DNA of 64,000 bases from Providencia sp. (GTDB lineage Bacteria > Pseudomonadota > Gammaproteobacteria > Enterobacterales > Enterobacteriaceae): the NCBI RefSeq assembly GCF_003533305.1, contig NZ_DOEH01000006.1, positions 71,147-135,146 of the forward strand. Direction: 5' to 3'. Both the position numbers and the translations under genes were made by a program. A model generated the notes under the pieces. That model ran no database searches and was not told where the DNA came from. It saw nothing but the letters and a program-made list of their open reading frames with translations. Every line of letters starts with the position of its first letter. Position 1 is the first letter of the stretch. Positions 20,276-29,659 of this stretch are shown piece after piece.

Positions 20276-20579
20276 CTAAATGTTATTAGTTATTATATTT
20301 TTGTTATTGGATTAATATATTATTAATATTATATTAACTGCCTAAAAGGAAGAATGAAAAGGTCAATTACAACATGGGGTTATGATTCAGATAAATGAAA
20401 ATGTTCTACTTGTTATGACTAAAGTAATATTTGATGAATAACTGCTTAGTATTTAATCTATATAGGAGTGCAAAAATAAAAGCATATAGTTAACATTAAT
20501 GGTAGAAAGTAATAACAATAAACATCTAAATAAGATACACTTTTGCCCCATAAATTCGTACTAAAATGACGGAAAAACG
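20276..20579. other. AT-rich gap before the copper genes
   Basis: About 300 bases without a credible ORF or hairpin. It should hold the promoter for the DUF2946-like gene, but I see no convincing CueR or CusR palindrome. Confidence 0.35.
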
Positions 20580-21005
20580 TTGCACCTGCGCCGCTTTATC
20601 AGAGAACTCGCAACTTACCTAGGATTACTGGCCGTCGCTATGTTGTTTATTGCACCATTGATTTCAAAATCAATGGCACAAATGAATAGTTGCACAGATA
20701 GCCATAGTCAAATGGTGGGGCACTCGATGCATCAGCATCAGGGGCTCCCATCGCCTGAAAATTGCGAATCAACCGGTATGATGAACCATATGCTAATGAC
20801 AGGTATGGGACAGTCGCCGATGGAAGATATTGCCTGCGGCTACTGTCAGCTATTAGTACATTTTCCATTTTTAATCTTATTTATTGCCATTGCTATTCGA
20901 CAATTGGCTACTCTCACACGCTTTATTCCTTTTGAGCGCTGTATTCAGTTATGGGTATTTCGCCCATGGTCATTACGTCTGGCTCGAGCCCCCCCTTACA
21001 CCTGA
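20580..21005 (+). CDS. DUF2946-like small membrane protein, probably copper-linked
   Basis: 141 residues: an N-terminal hydrophobic segment, a middle stretch rich in His, Met and Cys (for example GHSMHQHQ and MMNHMLMTGMG), a CGYCQLLVHFP motif with a second membrane segment, and a C-terminal RAPP. This pattern fits DUF2946 proteins, often encoded next to TonB-dependent copper receptors. The only start upstream of the hydrophobic segment is a TTG at 20580, with GGA six bases before it; the next ATG (20640) would cut into the segment. It precedes oprC in the same direction. Confidence 0.75.
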   Translation: MHLRRFIRELATYLGLLAVAMLFIAPLISKSMAQMNSCTDSHSQMVGHSMHQHQGLPSPENCESTGMMNHMLMTGMGQSPMEDIACGYCQLLVHFPFLILFIAIAIRQLATLTRFIPFERCIQLWVFRPWSLRLARAPPYT

Positions 21006-21048
21006 TTTCTTTAATTAACGTATTTAACTAATTTTTATCTTACTTTTG

Positions 21049-21123
21049 CCACATTGTGTACAAAGTGGTTTCGTGCATCCTGAATTTGGCTTTCATTTTA
21101 AGGCGCTGCCCTAATGCACGAAA
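21049..21123 (+). promoter_or_regulatory. Structured leader with two adjacent inverted repeats before oprC
   Basis: First, CCACATTGTGTACAAAGTGG (21049-21068) is an inverted repeat with one internal mismatch. Directly after it, TTTCGTGCAT (21069-21078) pairs perfectly with ATGCACGAAA (21114-21123), enclosing 35 bases that can fold further. The block ends 54 bases before the oprC ATG. It may be a regulator site, a processed leader or a regulatory RNA; I recognise no known riboswitch class. Confidence 0.5.
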
Positions 21124-21177
21124 TAAATACCGTGAGTCAAAGGCAAAAAATATTTAATAAAGAAACAGGCAATATAT

Positions 21178-23208
21178 ATGAACACACAAACGTTTAAGCT
21201 TACTCCAGTGACTCTGTTGGTTGTTGGTGCGATTTTTTCTGCTGCATCTATCGCCGCTGCTAATAGTGCTAATCAAAGTTTGTTATCAGAAAGCTCAGTA
21301 ATGATAGTTACGGCTCCGGTTGATTCACCTTTAACTATTTCTACATCAACAAAAACACCAAGGCAGCCTGTGCCTGCAAGTGATGGCTCCGATTACTTAA
21401 AAACGATCCCAGGATTTTCACAAATCAGAAATGGAGGGACAAACGGTGACCCTGTTTTTCGTGGAATGTTTGGTTCTCGTTTACGAATTTTAACCAATGA
21501 CGGTGAAATGTTAGGTGCTTGCCCATCACGTATGGATGCGCCAACGTCTTATATTTCACCTGAAAATTTTGATGTATTAAATATGATTAAAGGCCCGCAA
21601 ACTGTGTTGTGGGGGCCGGGTAACTCAGCAGGTACTATTCGTTTTGATAGAGAAAAACCTGATTTTACTGAAGCTGGGATTAAAGGGAATGCGAGTGCTT
21701 TAACTGCATCTAATCACCGTTTGGATACTAATGCAGATATTAGTATAGGTAATGAAAAAGGTTATGTCCGTTTGATAGGTAATAAGTCTCGTTCTAATGA
21801 CTACAAAGATGGCAATGGCGATAAAGTGCCATCAAAATGGGATAAATGGAATGCAGATATTGCCGTGGGTTGGACCCCCGATGAATATACGTTATTGGAG
21901 TTAACCGCAGGCAAAGGGGATGGTGAAGCACGCTATGCGGGAAGAGGAATGGATGGTTCACAATTTAAGCGCGATAGTTTAGGTTTACGTTTTGAAAAAA
22001 GTAACATTGGTACTGTCTTGGATAAAGTTGAAGCGAGTATGTACTACAATTATGCCGACCATGTTATGGATAATTACTCTTTACGCTCAACTTCAAACGG
22101 TATGGGTTCCGGTCATATGTCTAGTAGCCACGGCATGATGAATATGCCAATGAAAATGCGTGTTGACCGCGAAACCATTGGCGGTCGAGTCATGAGTACT
22201 TGGATTTGGTCTGACTATGAGTTACGAACAGGTGCTGATATGCAAACGAATCAGCATCGAAGTAATAGCAATAATAGTTGGATTAAAGATGCTAAGTTTC
22301 AGGATTATGGTGTTTTTGGTGAGCTATCTTGGAACGCAACACAGCAAGGAAAAATGGTGAGTGGGGCGCGTTTAGATAGAGTTATTGTCGATAATTATAA
22401 AGACGTAGGTGCTTCAGGGCGTAATACGGTGATGCCAGCTGGTTTTGCTCGTTATGAATATTCGCTTTCTGATGTGCCAGTGATGTTGTACGCTGGGGTC
22501 GGTTATACTGAACGTTTTCCTGATTATTGGGAGCTTTTTTCACCTAAGCTAGGTCCTGATGGTACGAGTCGTGTTTTTGATACGTTGAAGACAGAAAAAA
22601 CCGCGCAGTTAGATATTGGTGCTAAATACAGCAATGAGCAAACTAATGCTTGGGTTTCGGCTTACATGGGGCGTGTTGATGATTTCATTCTTTTCCGTTA
22701 TAGCGCAACGGATTCAAGAATGAGCCAAGTTGAAAATGTGAATGCAATGATTATGGGCGGGGAGCTAGGTATTGCTCAAAAGCTCAGCGACGAATGGAAA
22801 GCGGATGCGAGCTTAGCTTATTCTTGGGGGGAAAATAGAACGGATGGCTCAGCATTACCACAAATGCCACCACTCGAAAGCCGTTTTGGTCTCTCTTGGG
22901 AAAAAGGAGATTGGACAACAACGGGGTTAATTCGTGTTGTTAGCCGCCAAGATCGTGTTGCGATCAATGATGGAAACGTTGTGGGCAAAGACTTCAGTAA
23001 AAGTGCAGGTTTTACTATTTTCTCACTCAATACCGCCTATAAAGTAAACGAGAATGTGAAATTGAGCGCAGGGGTTGATAATTTGTTTGATAAAACCTAC
23101 AGCGAACATTTGAATTTGGCTGGAAATAGTGGTTTTGGTTATTCATCAAACAGCCCTGTTAATGAGCCAGGTAGAACATTTTGGGCGAAAATGAACCTGA
23201 CATTTTAA
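21178..23208 (+). CDS. oprC: TonB-dependent copper receptor, OprC type
   Basis: 676 residues. It has a signal peptide, a plug domain (about residues 60-170) and a 22-strand-type barrel ending in a terminal aromatic (MNLTF). The plug carries C115-x3-M119 (GACPSRMD), the CxxxM copper motif described for Pseudomonas OprC, and a Met/His-rich extracellular loop (GHMSSSHGMMNMPMKM). It should import copper across the outer membrane with TonB-ExbBD energy. It lies 172 bases after the DUF2946-like gene. I see no usual Fe-siderophore features. Confidence 0.88.
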   Translation: MNTQTFKLTPVTLLVVGAIFSAASIAAANSANQSLLSESSVMIVTAPVDSPLTISTSTKTPRQPVPASDGSDYLKTIPGFSQIRNGGTNGDPVFRGMFGSRLRILTNDGEMLGACPSRMDAPTSYISPENFDVLNMIKGPQTVLWGPGNSAGTIRFDREKPDFTEAGIKGNASALTASNHRLDTNADISIGNEKGYVRLIGNKSRSNDYKDGNGDKVPSKWDKWNADIAVGWTPDEYTLLELTAGKGDGEARYAGRGMDGSQFKRDSLGLRFEKSNIGTVLDKVEASMYYNYADHVMDNYSLRSTSNGMGSGHMSSSHGMMNMPMKMRVDRETIGGRVMSTWIWSDYELRTGADMQTNQHRSNSNNSWIKDAKFQDYGVFGELSWNATQQGKMVSGARLDRVIVDNYKDVGASGRNTVMPAGFARYEYSLSDVPVMLYAGVGYTERFPDYWELFSPKLGPDGTSRVFDTLKTEKTAQLDIGAKYSNEQTNAWVSAYMGRVDDFILFRYSATDSRMSQVENVNAMIMGGELGIAQKLSDEWKADASLAYSWGENRTDGSALPQMPPLESRFGLSWEKGDWTTTGLIRVVSRQDRVAINDGNVVGKDFSKSAGFTIFSLNTAYKVNENVKLSAGVDNLFDKTYSEHLNLAGNSGFGYSSNSPVNEPGRTFWAKMNLTF

Positions 23209-23283
23209 TTGTGTGTTATTAATTAAAATAATAGGTGTTGTGACGCTGATCGTTATACCTGTAATATCGGTATAAGCTGACTA

Positions 23284-23317
23284 TAGTTAGCGAGTCGAAG
23301 GATCGACTGGCTAACTA
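23284..23317. terminator. Hairpin between convergent oprC and the AraC-type gene
   Basis: TAGTTAGC-G-AGTCGA, a 4-base loop, TCGACT-G-GCTAACTA: a 14-bp stem interrupted by one G-G mismatch, followed on the plus strand by GTTTGATT. It probably terminates oprC; the T-run is weak. Confidence 0.6.
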
Positions 23318-23323
23318 GTTTGA

Positions 23324-24211
23324 TTATTCAGCGATGACAGGTATGTAATAATTTAATTCTTTAATATAACTATGTGAATTATCAATGAATTCATTATAGG
23401 TTGGTTTAGAATTCAACACATAATGTTCAATGTCTGCTCCTTCGCCACGAGCAATATCCATTTCAGCTAATACTTTTCCGTAAACCGTATAAATAATATC
23501 ATTGTAATTAATACCTTTAAGGCTCCCTATAAATTTGATTTTGAGGTAGTTCCCTTGTGGTAATTTTAAACTTTTTGTTTGAGGCGTAACGATATCAACT
23601 TCATTCTCATCAAAAGCTGTTGAATATAAAAAGCGACCTTCTTCAGTAGCAGAAGCATCAATTCCATGTATAGCGTAGAGATTTTTTGTAACGTACTTAT
23701 TTTTATCAAGAAAATTTCGCCAATAGCTTTTTCTTAATTCTTGCGTATTAAGATTCCACTCATTAATGTTTTGTACATAACGATGAGTAGTACCTAGAAG
23801 GTTGATAGCAGGCAAATGAACAAGTTTAACTTCTGCTTGTAGCTCTTTACTTTCTCTTAATGGCAAACAAAAACCTTCTACCTTCCATCCTGTACGCTTT
23901 CTATATTCTGATGGTGTGATATTAAACTGTTTTTTGAATGCGCGGCAGAATGTTTGCTGAGAGTCAAAGCGGTATCTCAACGAGATGTCCATGATGCTGT
24001 CATTTGTGAGACGCAGTGCGACAGCTGAGCATGATAGACGTCTAGCTCGAATATAAGAGCCTAAGGCTAGGCCTGTTTGATTTTTAAACAGGCGCTGGAA
24101 GTGCCATTTAGTATATCCAGATTTATCAGCGACTGTATCTAAAGATAGCCGAGATTCTAAATTTTGCTCTATCCAGAGAATGATTTCCCTGATAACACTT
24201 TCTTGTAGCAT
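23324..24211 (-). CDS. AraC/XylS-family regulator of the Rob type with GyrI-like effector domain
   Basis: 295 residues. Residues 1-108 are a MarA/SoxS/Rob-like double HTH domain (SLDTVADKSGYTKWHFQRLF and DISLRYRFDSQQTFCRAFKK, ending ITPSEYRKR). The rest, from about residue 125, resembles the GyrI-like effector domain of Rob. Rob-type proteins activate efflux and stress genes in response to small amphipathic ligands. It is longer than SoxS- or AarP-like single-domain regulators. AAAGGG precedes the ATG. Whether it is the orthologue of E. coli rob or a paralogue cannot be settled here. Confidence 0.82.
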   Translation of the reverse strand: MLQESVIREIILWIEQNLESRLSLDTVADKSGYTKWHFQRLFKNQTGLALGSYIRARRLSCSAVALRLTNDSIMDISLRYRFDSQQTFCRAFKKQFNITPSEYRKRTGWKVEGFCLPLRESKELQAEVKLVHLPAINLLGTTHRYVQNINEWNLNTQELRKSYWRNFLDKNKYVTKNLYAIHGIDASATEEGRFLYSTAFDENEVDIVTPQTKSLKLPQGNYLKIKFIGSLKGINYNDIIYTVYGKVLAEMDIARGEGADIEHYVLNSKPTYNEFIDNSHSYIKELNYYIPVIAE

Positions 24212-25147
24212 GGTTGCCCTTTCTAGTCATTTTTACTTAAACTTGAAATATAGAGAGCCGAGTTATCGGTTGTTGGGATTGAATCTGATAAAAAATAATA
24301 GTTACCAGTAACAGAATAGCATAGCTACTGAGAATTTTTTTAAACAGATGTGAAGTTAAGTAAGTTTTACTCTTATTATTAAAGATAACGCTTCTCATGG
24401 GTAACATGGGATTGACTTTAGTTAGTACTTTCTGGTAGAAAAATCCTTCTAGGATTATTTTATGTGGGCTATTGTAGTGGTAAATAAGTTGATACGATGA
24501 AATTCTCCTTTTTTGTGTGCTATGTTTTTGGTTGCCGTTATGAAATTAAGTATTTAAATAACATATTGAAATAACAAATATTTTTCTTACGGTGATAATT
24601 GAAGTGTATTATTGCAACTATTAATTATAAAAATATGACCAATAGTGATAGATGATTTAATTTTGTTGAGTAATATGTTTTTTAAATAGTAATTAAGAAT
24701 TATCTAAGAATTCAAAAAAATATGCTATTAAGCAGAAACCATTAGAAACTTGTAAATACAAATTGTGACGAATTATTGTAAAAACTAATACTTAATATTA
24801 GATAATTGTTTTGTTACATCAATAGAATAAGCTAGACTTTATATTCTAGCAATTAATACGCCTTTAAGTTTTAATCAATAGTTGACCGTCTTAATTAGAC
24901 TTAGGATATCGCCTAATTAATGTTTTTAAGTGACTTGCATCACCGTTTTTAATTATTATTACATTGTATTTCATTTGATGTTAATCAATAGGTTATGAAT
25001 TATTTTGATTGTTTCATTTTTAAAGTAGTCAAAATTGGACGTGATTTTCATCACATTTATTAATGTAGGTCAATTATTTGATTTAAATGTGGTGATAATT
25101 TACTCGCCGACAGTTCATGTTCAGTTATATTAATAATAGGAGTATCT
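24212..25147. promoter_or_regulatory. 936-bp AT-rich intergenic region between divergent regulators
   Basis: No ORF of substance on either strand. It must hold the promoters of the Rob-like gene (minus) and the small HTH gene (plus). A CRP-like palindrome is at 25040-25055. TTAGG and CCTAA at 24901-24905 and 24912-24916 form a short hairpin. The length is unusual for such small genes and would suit a heavily regulated promoter or an unrecognised small RNA. Confidence 0.45.
25040..25055. promoter_or_regulatory. CRP-like site upstream of the small HTH gene
   Basis: CGTGATTTTCATCACA matches the CRP consensus TGTGA-N6-TCACA with one mismatch and is about 90 bases before the ATG at 25148. Confidence 0.55.
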
Positions 25148-25402
25148 ATGCATAAAGATGAAATTGCAAAAATGCTAGGCATTAAAATCCGTAAGCAACG
25201 AGAAAGTCATAAGATGACACTAAAACAGACTGCACTGCTAATTGGGGTTTCAGAGGATGAAATGAATCGGTTTGAAAGTGGCGAAAGTTGTATTGATATA
25301 GATTCTTTATTCCAATTTGCATATTTATTTAATTTAGAGCCGACAGTATTTTTAACGAGTGTCGTCAATATCAATAGTGGTACGCGTAACACTATTCATT
25401 AA
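25148..25402 (+). CDS. Small XRE-family HTH regulator, MrpJ-like size
   Basis: 84 residues, almost entirely one helix-turn-helix domain (LGIKIRKQRESHKMTLKQTA...IGVSEDEMNRFESG). Size and layout resemble the MrpJ-type regulators of Proteus and Providencia, which usually close fimbrial operons and repress motility. No fimbrial genes are nearby, so this is an orphan copy or a different XRE regulator. A GGAG ribosome site precedes the ATG, and expression may be CRP-dependent. The target genes are unknown. Confidence 0.75.
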   Translation: MHKDEIAKMLGIKIRKQRESHKMTLKQTALLIGVSEDEMNRFESGESCIDIDSLFQFAYLFNLEPTVFLTSVVNINSGTRNTIH

Positions 25403-25564
25403 AGTATTATTTATTAAAGTACACTTTTTAAGTGCTATCGTTTTAAGCACCATTGATTAAAACACAGTTTATAAGTATTAAATGTAATATTGAATTACAT
25501 AGGTATTGGGTTGTTTACATTAAAATTTTTAACAATAAAGAATGTGATGACGATAGATAACATT

Positions 25565-25604
25565 AAAAGGGGTAATTCAATGAGCCTAGGCTCTTACCCC
25601 TTTT
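25565..25604. terminator. Bidirectional terminator between convergent genes
   Basis: AAAAGGGGTAA (25565-25575) pairs with TTACCCCTTTT (25594-25604) around an inner stem GAGCC/GGCTC. T-runs are present on both strands, so it serves both the small HTH gene and the minus-strand gene ending at 25625. Confidence 0.9.
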
Positions 25605-25624
25605 GATGGTGATTATGCAATTCA

Positions 25625-26620
25625 TTAGATAAACGCTTTGAGTTTTAGTTGCTCTAAAATATTTTCAGTTATCAGGTTGGTATTCATAAAATGCGTGGCT
25701 TTTCTTTGTTTAGTTTCACTTCGTAACTTTAAAACAAATTGGTCAAGCTGCTTGATCACTGCATCATCATCAGTAACTAGATGGTTTTTTTGTTCAGTGA
25801 TTAAATTATTCTCAAACTGAAAGTTATGATTGCGTTGTTTTAATGATAGTCGGTCTGAAATATTTCCCGTATTGAAAAATAACTCAAATGAAATGAGTAA
25901 CCCATTTTCAGTACGTAAATTAATGATTAGTACGTCACCATCTTCCATTTTTGAAAAAGGATGAGAGTATTGGATAGACGCAGTGCTTAATGTAAAACTA
26001 GGCAATAGTGTTAAAAGAAGTGATACTTTATCTGAAATTACTGCACGTAATGTATTGAACGGTATTCGGTCATCGGGCTCAATTTTTCTATGAGCCGATA
26101 ATCTCAGTAAACCCGCCTCTGAATTTTTCTCTGATAACAATTCTAAATTTAAATCACAAAATTGCGTTTCAAAACTTATGGGATGGCTATGACTTATGTT
26201 GACACCGTTGAGTTTAGCTAATTTTAATAAGGTCGATAGCTCATCTTCGCTGTAGTTAGGAATATTATTAAGTAGTATATCTTTACCTGCATCTACTGCT
26301 GTGTGGATCGTAAATTTTAATAATTCATCACTGTAAACAGATGTGATAATAACTGAACCAATTTCTTCATTATTAATGAGATTCTCAATCTTTCTTTTTT
26401 GGCACATAAAGTAAGATGCAGAGGGCATTGCTGAATCAATCTCACAAACAGCTTTGAGTTCGCAATGGTGAGAACTGTGGTTGATAGCTTGCATGTAACG
26501 GTGGTTATAAGCCGTCGAGCCGATTAAGCCAATTCCCACTCTATTTAATGAAACAAGAGAATGCTGTTCTTCAAGTAAACGAAGATGACCAAGTAAATAG
26601 AGGAAGTGAGTATTCATCAT
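25625..26620 (-). CDS. Degenerate Gfo/Idh/MocA-family protein beside the inositol regulator
   Basis: 331 residues. The N-terminal half resembles a Rossmann fold (VGIGLIGSTAYNHRYMQAIN near residue 27, VIITSVYSDELLKFTIHTAVDAGKDILLNN), as in inositol dehydrogenases, but the glycine motif is incomplete and the catalytic EKP is replaced by NNIP. It also has about 25 extra N-terminal residues. It is probably not an active dehydrogenase; a sensor or accessory role, or decay, is possible. A perfect copy of the putative IolR motif (26680-26693) lies upstream, so it likely belongs to the inositol regulon. Confidence 0.6.
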   Translation of the reverse strand: MMNTHFLYLLGHLRLLEEQHSLVSLNRVGIGLIGSTAYNHRYMQAINHSSHHCELKAVCEIDSAMPSASYFMCQKRKIENLINNEEIGSVIITSVYSDELLKFTIHTAVDAGKDILLNNIPNYSEDELSTLLKLAKLNGVNISHSHPISFETQFCDLNLELLSEKNSEAGLLRLSAHRKIEPDDRIPFNTLRAVISDKVSLLLTLLPSFTLSTASIQYSHPFSKMEDGDVLIINLRTENGLLISFELFFNTGNISDRLSLKQRNHNFQFENNLITEQKNHLVTDDDAVIKQLDQFVLKLRSETKQRKATHFMNTNLITENILEQLKLKAFI

Positions 26621-26679
26621 CGTCGTTCCCTATAATAAGCGTTATACTCAGAATTCACATAATCTCAACATAGCAGCAT

Positions 26680-26693
26680 GAAACAATAATTTC
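26680..26693. promoter_or_regulatory. Putative IolR operator, GAAA-N6-TTTC
   Basis: GAAACAATAATTTC, 60 bases upstream of the degenerate Gfo/Idh gene, has the same GAAA-N6-TTYC layout as sites before iolA, iolG and the second dehydrogenase gene. A weaker copy starts at about 26711. Confidence 0.5.
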
Positions 26694-26928
26694 ATTTTAT
26701 TGTTACGTTGAAATTTGTATTTTCTGACAGAACTCACAAATTAGATATATTAATAGAGAAAAACGATATTGTGGTTGTCACCATAAATTGTTATCACGAT
26801 GTATGGTTAGGAGATACTAAAAATTTAAATAATATTTGATATGAATGATTAAAATTAACATGAAAAAATTTAAAAAAATTACTCTGTCACAATGGAGGCG
26901 TTTGTAACAGAGTCTTTGGCGTTGATGG

Positions 26929-27768
26929 TTAAATTAATTTTTTACTGCCTTGGCGGTATGCTAAGGCCACCGTCAGTGATTGCGCTAAACAAAGTGTTGC
27001 TGACTGGGAACGAAATGCATCAACTTGCGCTTCTTTAATGACAAAACACACATCGCTGAAACTGGCTAATGGACTAATTTGGCTATCGGTTATAACGATT
27101 TGCCGAGCTCCAGTTTGTGCTGCTTTTTCACTGACCATAATAGTTTCAGATGCGTAAGGTGTGAAACTAATAGAAATAACGACATCATTTTCACTAATAC
27201 GATTTATTTGCTCTTTAAACATTCCACCGAGGCCATCAATTAATACTGGACGGCATTCAAGATGACTAAGTGCATAGCTTAAATAAGTGGCAACACTAAA
27301 GGAGCGGCGTAGGCCTATAATGTAAATATTTTGAGCCTCTGCCAGTAAAGATACTGCTTTTTCCATATCTTCAGGCGGTGTTCTCGCTGCCATTTGCTGT
27401 AATGCTTGAGCGTTTGAGTGAGCAAATTCTTTTAAAATTTGAGCAGGGTCATCACTCAATTCTTGGTCACTATCCATCTCACGAAATAGTCTTGCTCTAT
27501 CTGTATAGCTTGCAGTTTCTTCAACAAGATTCATTCGAAATAATTGTTTCATTTCATTAAAGCCACTGAAATCAAATGCATTGGCAAAACGAATTAGAGT
27601 TGAAGGAGGGACATTCGCCTCTTTAGCAATAACTGCAACGGTATCAAATGCGACACTGTTGGTATTATCTAACACGTATCTCGCCACTTGTTGTAGCCGT
27701 TTACTTAACTCATCATATCGAGAGCGAACTTGCTCCTGAAACTCATTTAAATTTGATGCTGTGGACAT
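26929..27768 (-). CDS. iolR: IolR, RpiR-family repressor of inositol genes
   Basis: 279 residues. The N-terminus is an RpiR-type HTH (RYVLDNTNSVAFDTVAVIAK, then VPPSTLIRFANAFDFSGF) and the C-terminal half is a SIS phosphosugar-binding domain (NIYIIGLRRSFSVATYLSYAL; DVVISISFTPYASETI). In Salmonella and rhizobia, RpiR-type IolR represses iol genes until an inositol intermediate binds. An ATG at 27789 is in frame, but the ATG at 27768 has a perfect GGAGG five bases upstream, so I start there. It is divergent from iolA, with GAAA-N6-TTYC motifs between them. Confidence 0.85.
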   Translation of the reverse strand: MSTASNLNEFQEQVRSRYDELSKRLQQVARYVLDNTNSVAFDTVAVIAKEANVPPSTLIRFANAFDFSGFNEMKQLFRMNLVEETASYTDRARLFREMDSDQELSDDPAQILKEFAHSNAQALQQMAARTPPEDMEKAVSLLAEAQNIYIIGLRRSFSVATYLSYALSHLECRPVLIDGLGGMFKEQINRISENDVVISISFTPYASETIMVSEKAAQTGARQIVITDSQISPLASFSDVCFVIKEAQVDAFRSQSATLCLAQSLTVALAYRQGSKKLI

Positions 27769-27827
27769 ATAACCTCCGTGATTGGCCATTAATTGTAGTT
27801 GTTTTCTGCTGTTAGTCGAATCTTTTT

Positions 27828-27841
27828 GAAACAGTTAGTTC
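27828..27841. promoter_or_regulatory. Putative IolR operator upstream of iolR
   Basis: GAAACAGTTAGTTC differs from the motif by one base in the right half. It lies 60 bases before the iolR start and would allow autoregulation. Confidence 0.4.
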
Positions 27842-28074
27842 AAACAGATAAAATGACCTTTTCCGATGCCCTAAATAATTTAACTTTTGGGTAGTATAAA
27901 TAATGCCGCAATTTTTATAAATAATGACTTATAACGTGAATTAAGATGAGTATCTATGTGAATAAATGATTAAATGCAATTTTGAAACAAGAATCGTAAT
28001 CTTGAATTGATAATTTCATAAAAGCTTTGTCTGGATCACATAAATTGAATGTTGTTTCAATTTTAGTTGAAAAT

Positions 28075-28088
28075 GAAATGAATATTTC
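28075..28088. promoter_or_regulatory. Putative IolR operator upstream of iolA
   Basis: GAAATGAATATTTC is a perfect GAAA-N6-TTTC site 48 bases before the iolA ATG, sharing GAAATGAAT with the sites before iolG (32178) and the second dehydrogenase (36615). A further partial site is at 28004-28017. Confidence 0.6.
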
Positions 28089-28135
28089 ATATACCTTTAC
28101 TAACAAGGTAACTCTATCAGCTAAAGAGAGGCAAC

Positions 28136-29647
28136 ATGGAACAGATTCAAAATTTCATTGGTGGCGAAATAGTATCCAGTAAAAGTGGACGTTTTGCGCC
28201 AGTGTATAACCCGGCGACGGGTGAGCAAATTGCACAAGTTGTACTAAGTAGCGCCGATGAAACTAAACAGGCAATAGAGATTGCACATAAAGCATTTTCT
28301 CAGTGGTCTAAGCTATCTCCGCTAAGACGCTCTCGTATTCTGTTTAAATTCAAAGCATTACTTGAACTTAATATGGATAGCTTAGCGCGCCTTATTTCAC
28401 AAGAGCATGGTAAAGTATTTTCTGATGCAGTGGGTGAAGTCACGCGTGGTCTTGAAGTTGTTGAATTTGCTTGCGGTATTCCTCATCTGCAAAAAGGTGA
28501 ACATTCAGCCAACGTTGCAACAGGTGTTGATAGTCATTCACTGATGCAACCATTAGGTGTTTGCGTTGGTATTACTCCGTTTAACTTTCCTGCAATGGTA
28601 CCAATGTGGATGTTCCCAGTTGCCTTAGCAACAGGTAATACTTTTATTTTGAAGCCTTCAGAAAAAGACCCTTCTTTGGCATTGGAACTCGCTAAATTAT
28701 TGAAAGAAGCGGGTTTACCTGATGGCGTGTTTAATGTTGTTCAAGGGGATAAAGAGTCCGTTGATACATTACTCACAGCGCCAGAAGTTCAAGCTGTCAG
28801 TTTTGTTGGCTCGACTCCGATTGCTGAATATATATATTCTACTGCGTCTAAGCATGGTAAGCGTTGTCAAGCACTCGGTGGTGCAAAAAATCATTGCATA
28901 TTGATGCCTGACGCAGATATGGACCAAGCAACAAATGCCATCATGGGCGCTGCGTTCGGCGCGGCAGGTGAGCGCTGTATGGCATTGTCAGTTGTTCTTG
29001 CTGTTGGTGATGAAACCGCAGATTCTTTAATTGCTAAACTCAAAAGTCAAATTGCTAAAATGACGGTAGGCCCAGGTCTTACCGAAGGCAAAGAAAATGA
29101 TATGGGTCCGGTGATTTCAGCGCAACATAAAGCGAAGATTTGTGATTATATTACCAGTGGTGAGAAACAAGGTGCGAGCTTATTAGTTGATGGTCGTAGC
29201 TTCAAAGTTTCTGGTTTTGAAAATGGTTATTTTGTTGGCCCAACATTATTTGATAATGTCACCCCTGAAATGGATATTTATAAAGAAGAAATATTTGGTC
29301 CAGTACTCGCGATTGTCCGTGTACCTGATTTTGAAACAGGGCTGAAACTTATCAATCAACATGAGTATGGTAATGGAACTGCAATTTTTACTCGTGATGG
29401 TGAAACCGCGCGTGAGTTCCAAGAAAATGTTCTTGCAGGGATGGTTGGGATAAATATTCCGATCCCAGTACCAATGGCATTCCATAGCTTTGGTGGTTGG
29501 AAACGTTCTATTTTTGGCCCATTGAATGTCCATGGTAATGACGGTGTTCGTTTCTATACAAGAATGAAAACAGTAACAAGTCGTTGGCCTGCTAGTGTTC
29601 GTTTAGAGCATCATGAAAGTAGTTTTACAATGCCAACTATGGAATAA
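28136..29647 (+). CDS. iolA: IolA, (methyl)malonate-semialdehyde dehydrogenase (CoA-acylating)
   Basis: 503 residues of the aldehyde dehydrogenase family, MmsA/IolA branch. The NAD-binding VSFVGSTPIAEYIY (residues 221-234) and the catalytic Cys281 in GERCMALS are present. It converts malonate semialdehyde, the C3 product of inositol breakdown, to acetyl-CoA and CO2. GAGAGG precedes the ATG. The iolD start lies 12 bases after this stop, so the two are one unit. Confidence 0.95.
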   Translation: MEQIQNFIGGEIVSSKSGRFAPVYNPATGEQIAQVVLSSADETKQAIEIAHKAFSQWSKLSPLRRSRILFKFKALLELNMDSLARLISQEHGKVFSDAVGEVTRGLEVVEFACGIPHLQKGEHSANVATGVDSHSLMQPLGVCVGITPFNFPAMVPMWMFPVALATGNTFILKPSEKDPSLALELAKLLKEAGLPDGVFNVVQGDKESVDTLLTAPEVQAVSFVGSTPIAEYIYSTASKHGKRCQALGGAKNHCILMPDADMDQATNAIMGAAFGAAGERCMALSVVLAVGDETADSLIAKLKSQIAKMTVGPGLTEGKENDMGPVISAQHKAKICDYITSGEKQGASLLVDGRSFKVSGFENGYFVGPTLFDNVTPEMDIYKEEIFGPVLAIVRVPDFETGLKLINQHEYGNGTAIFTRDGETAREFQENVLAGMVGINIPIPVPMAFHSFGGWKRSIFGPLNVHGNDGVRFYTRMKTVTSRWPASVRLEHHESSFTMPTME

Positions 29648-29659
29648 ATGGAGACCCTT

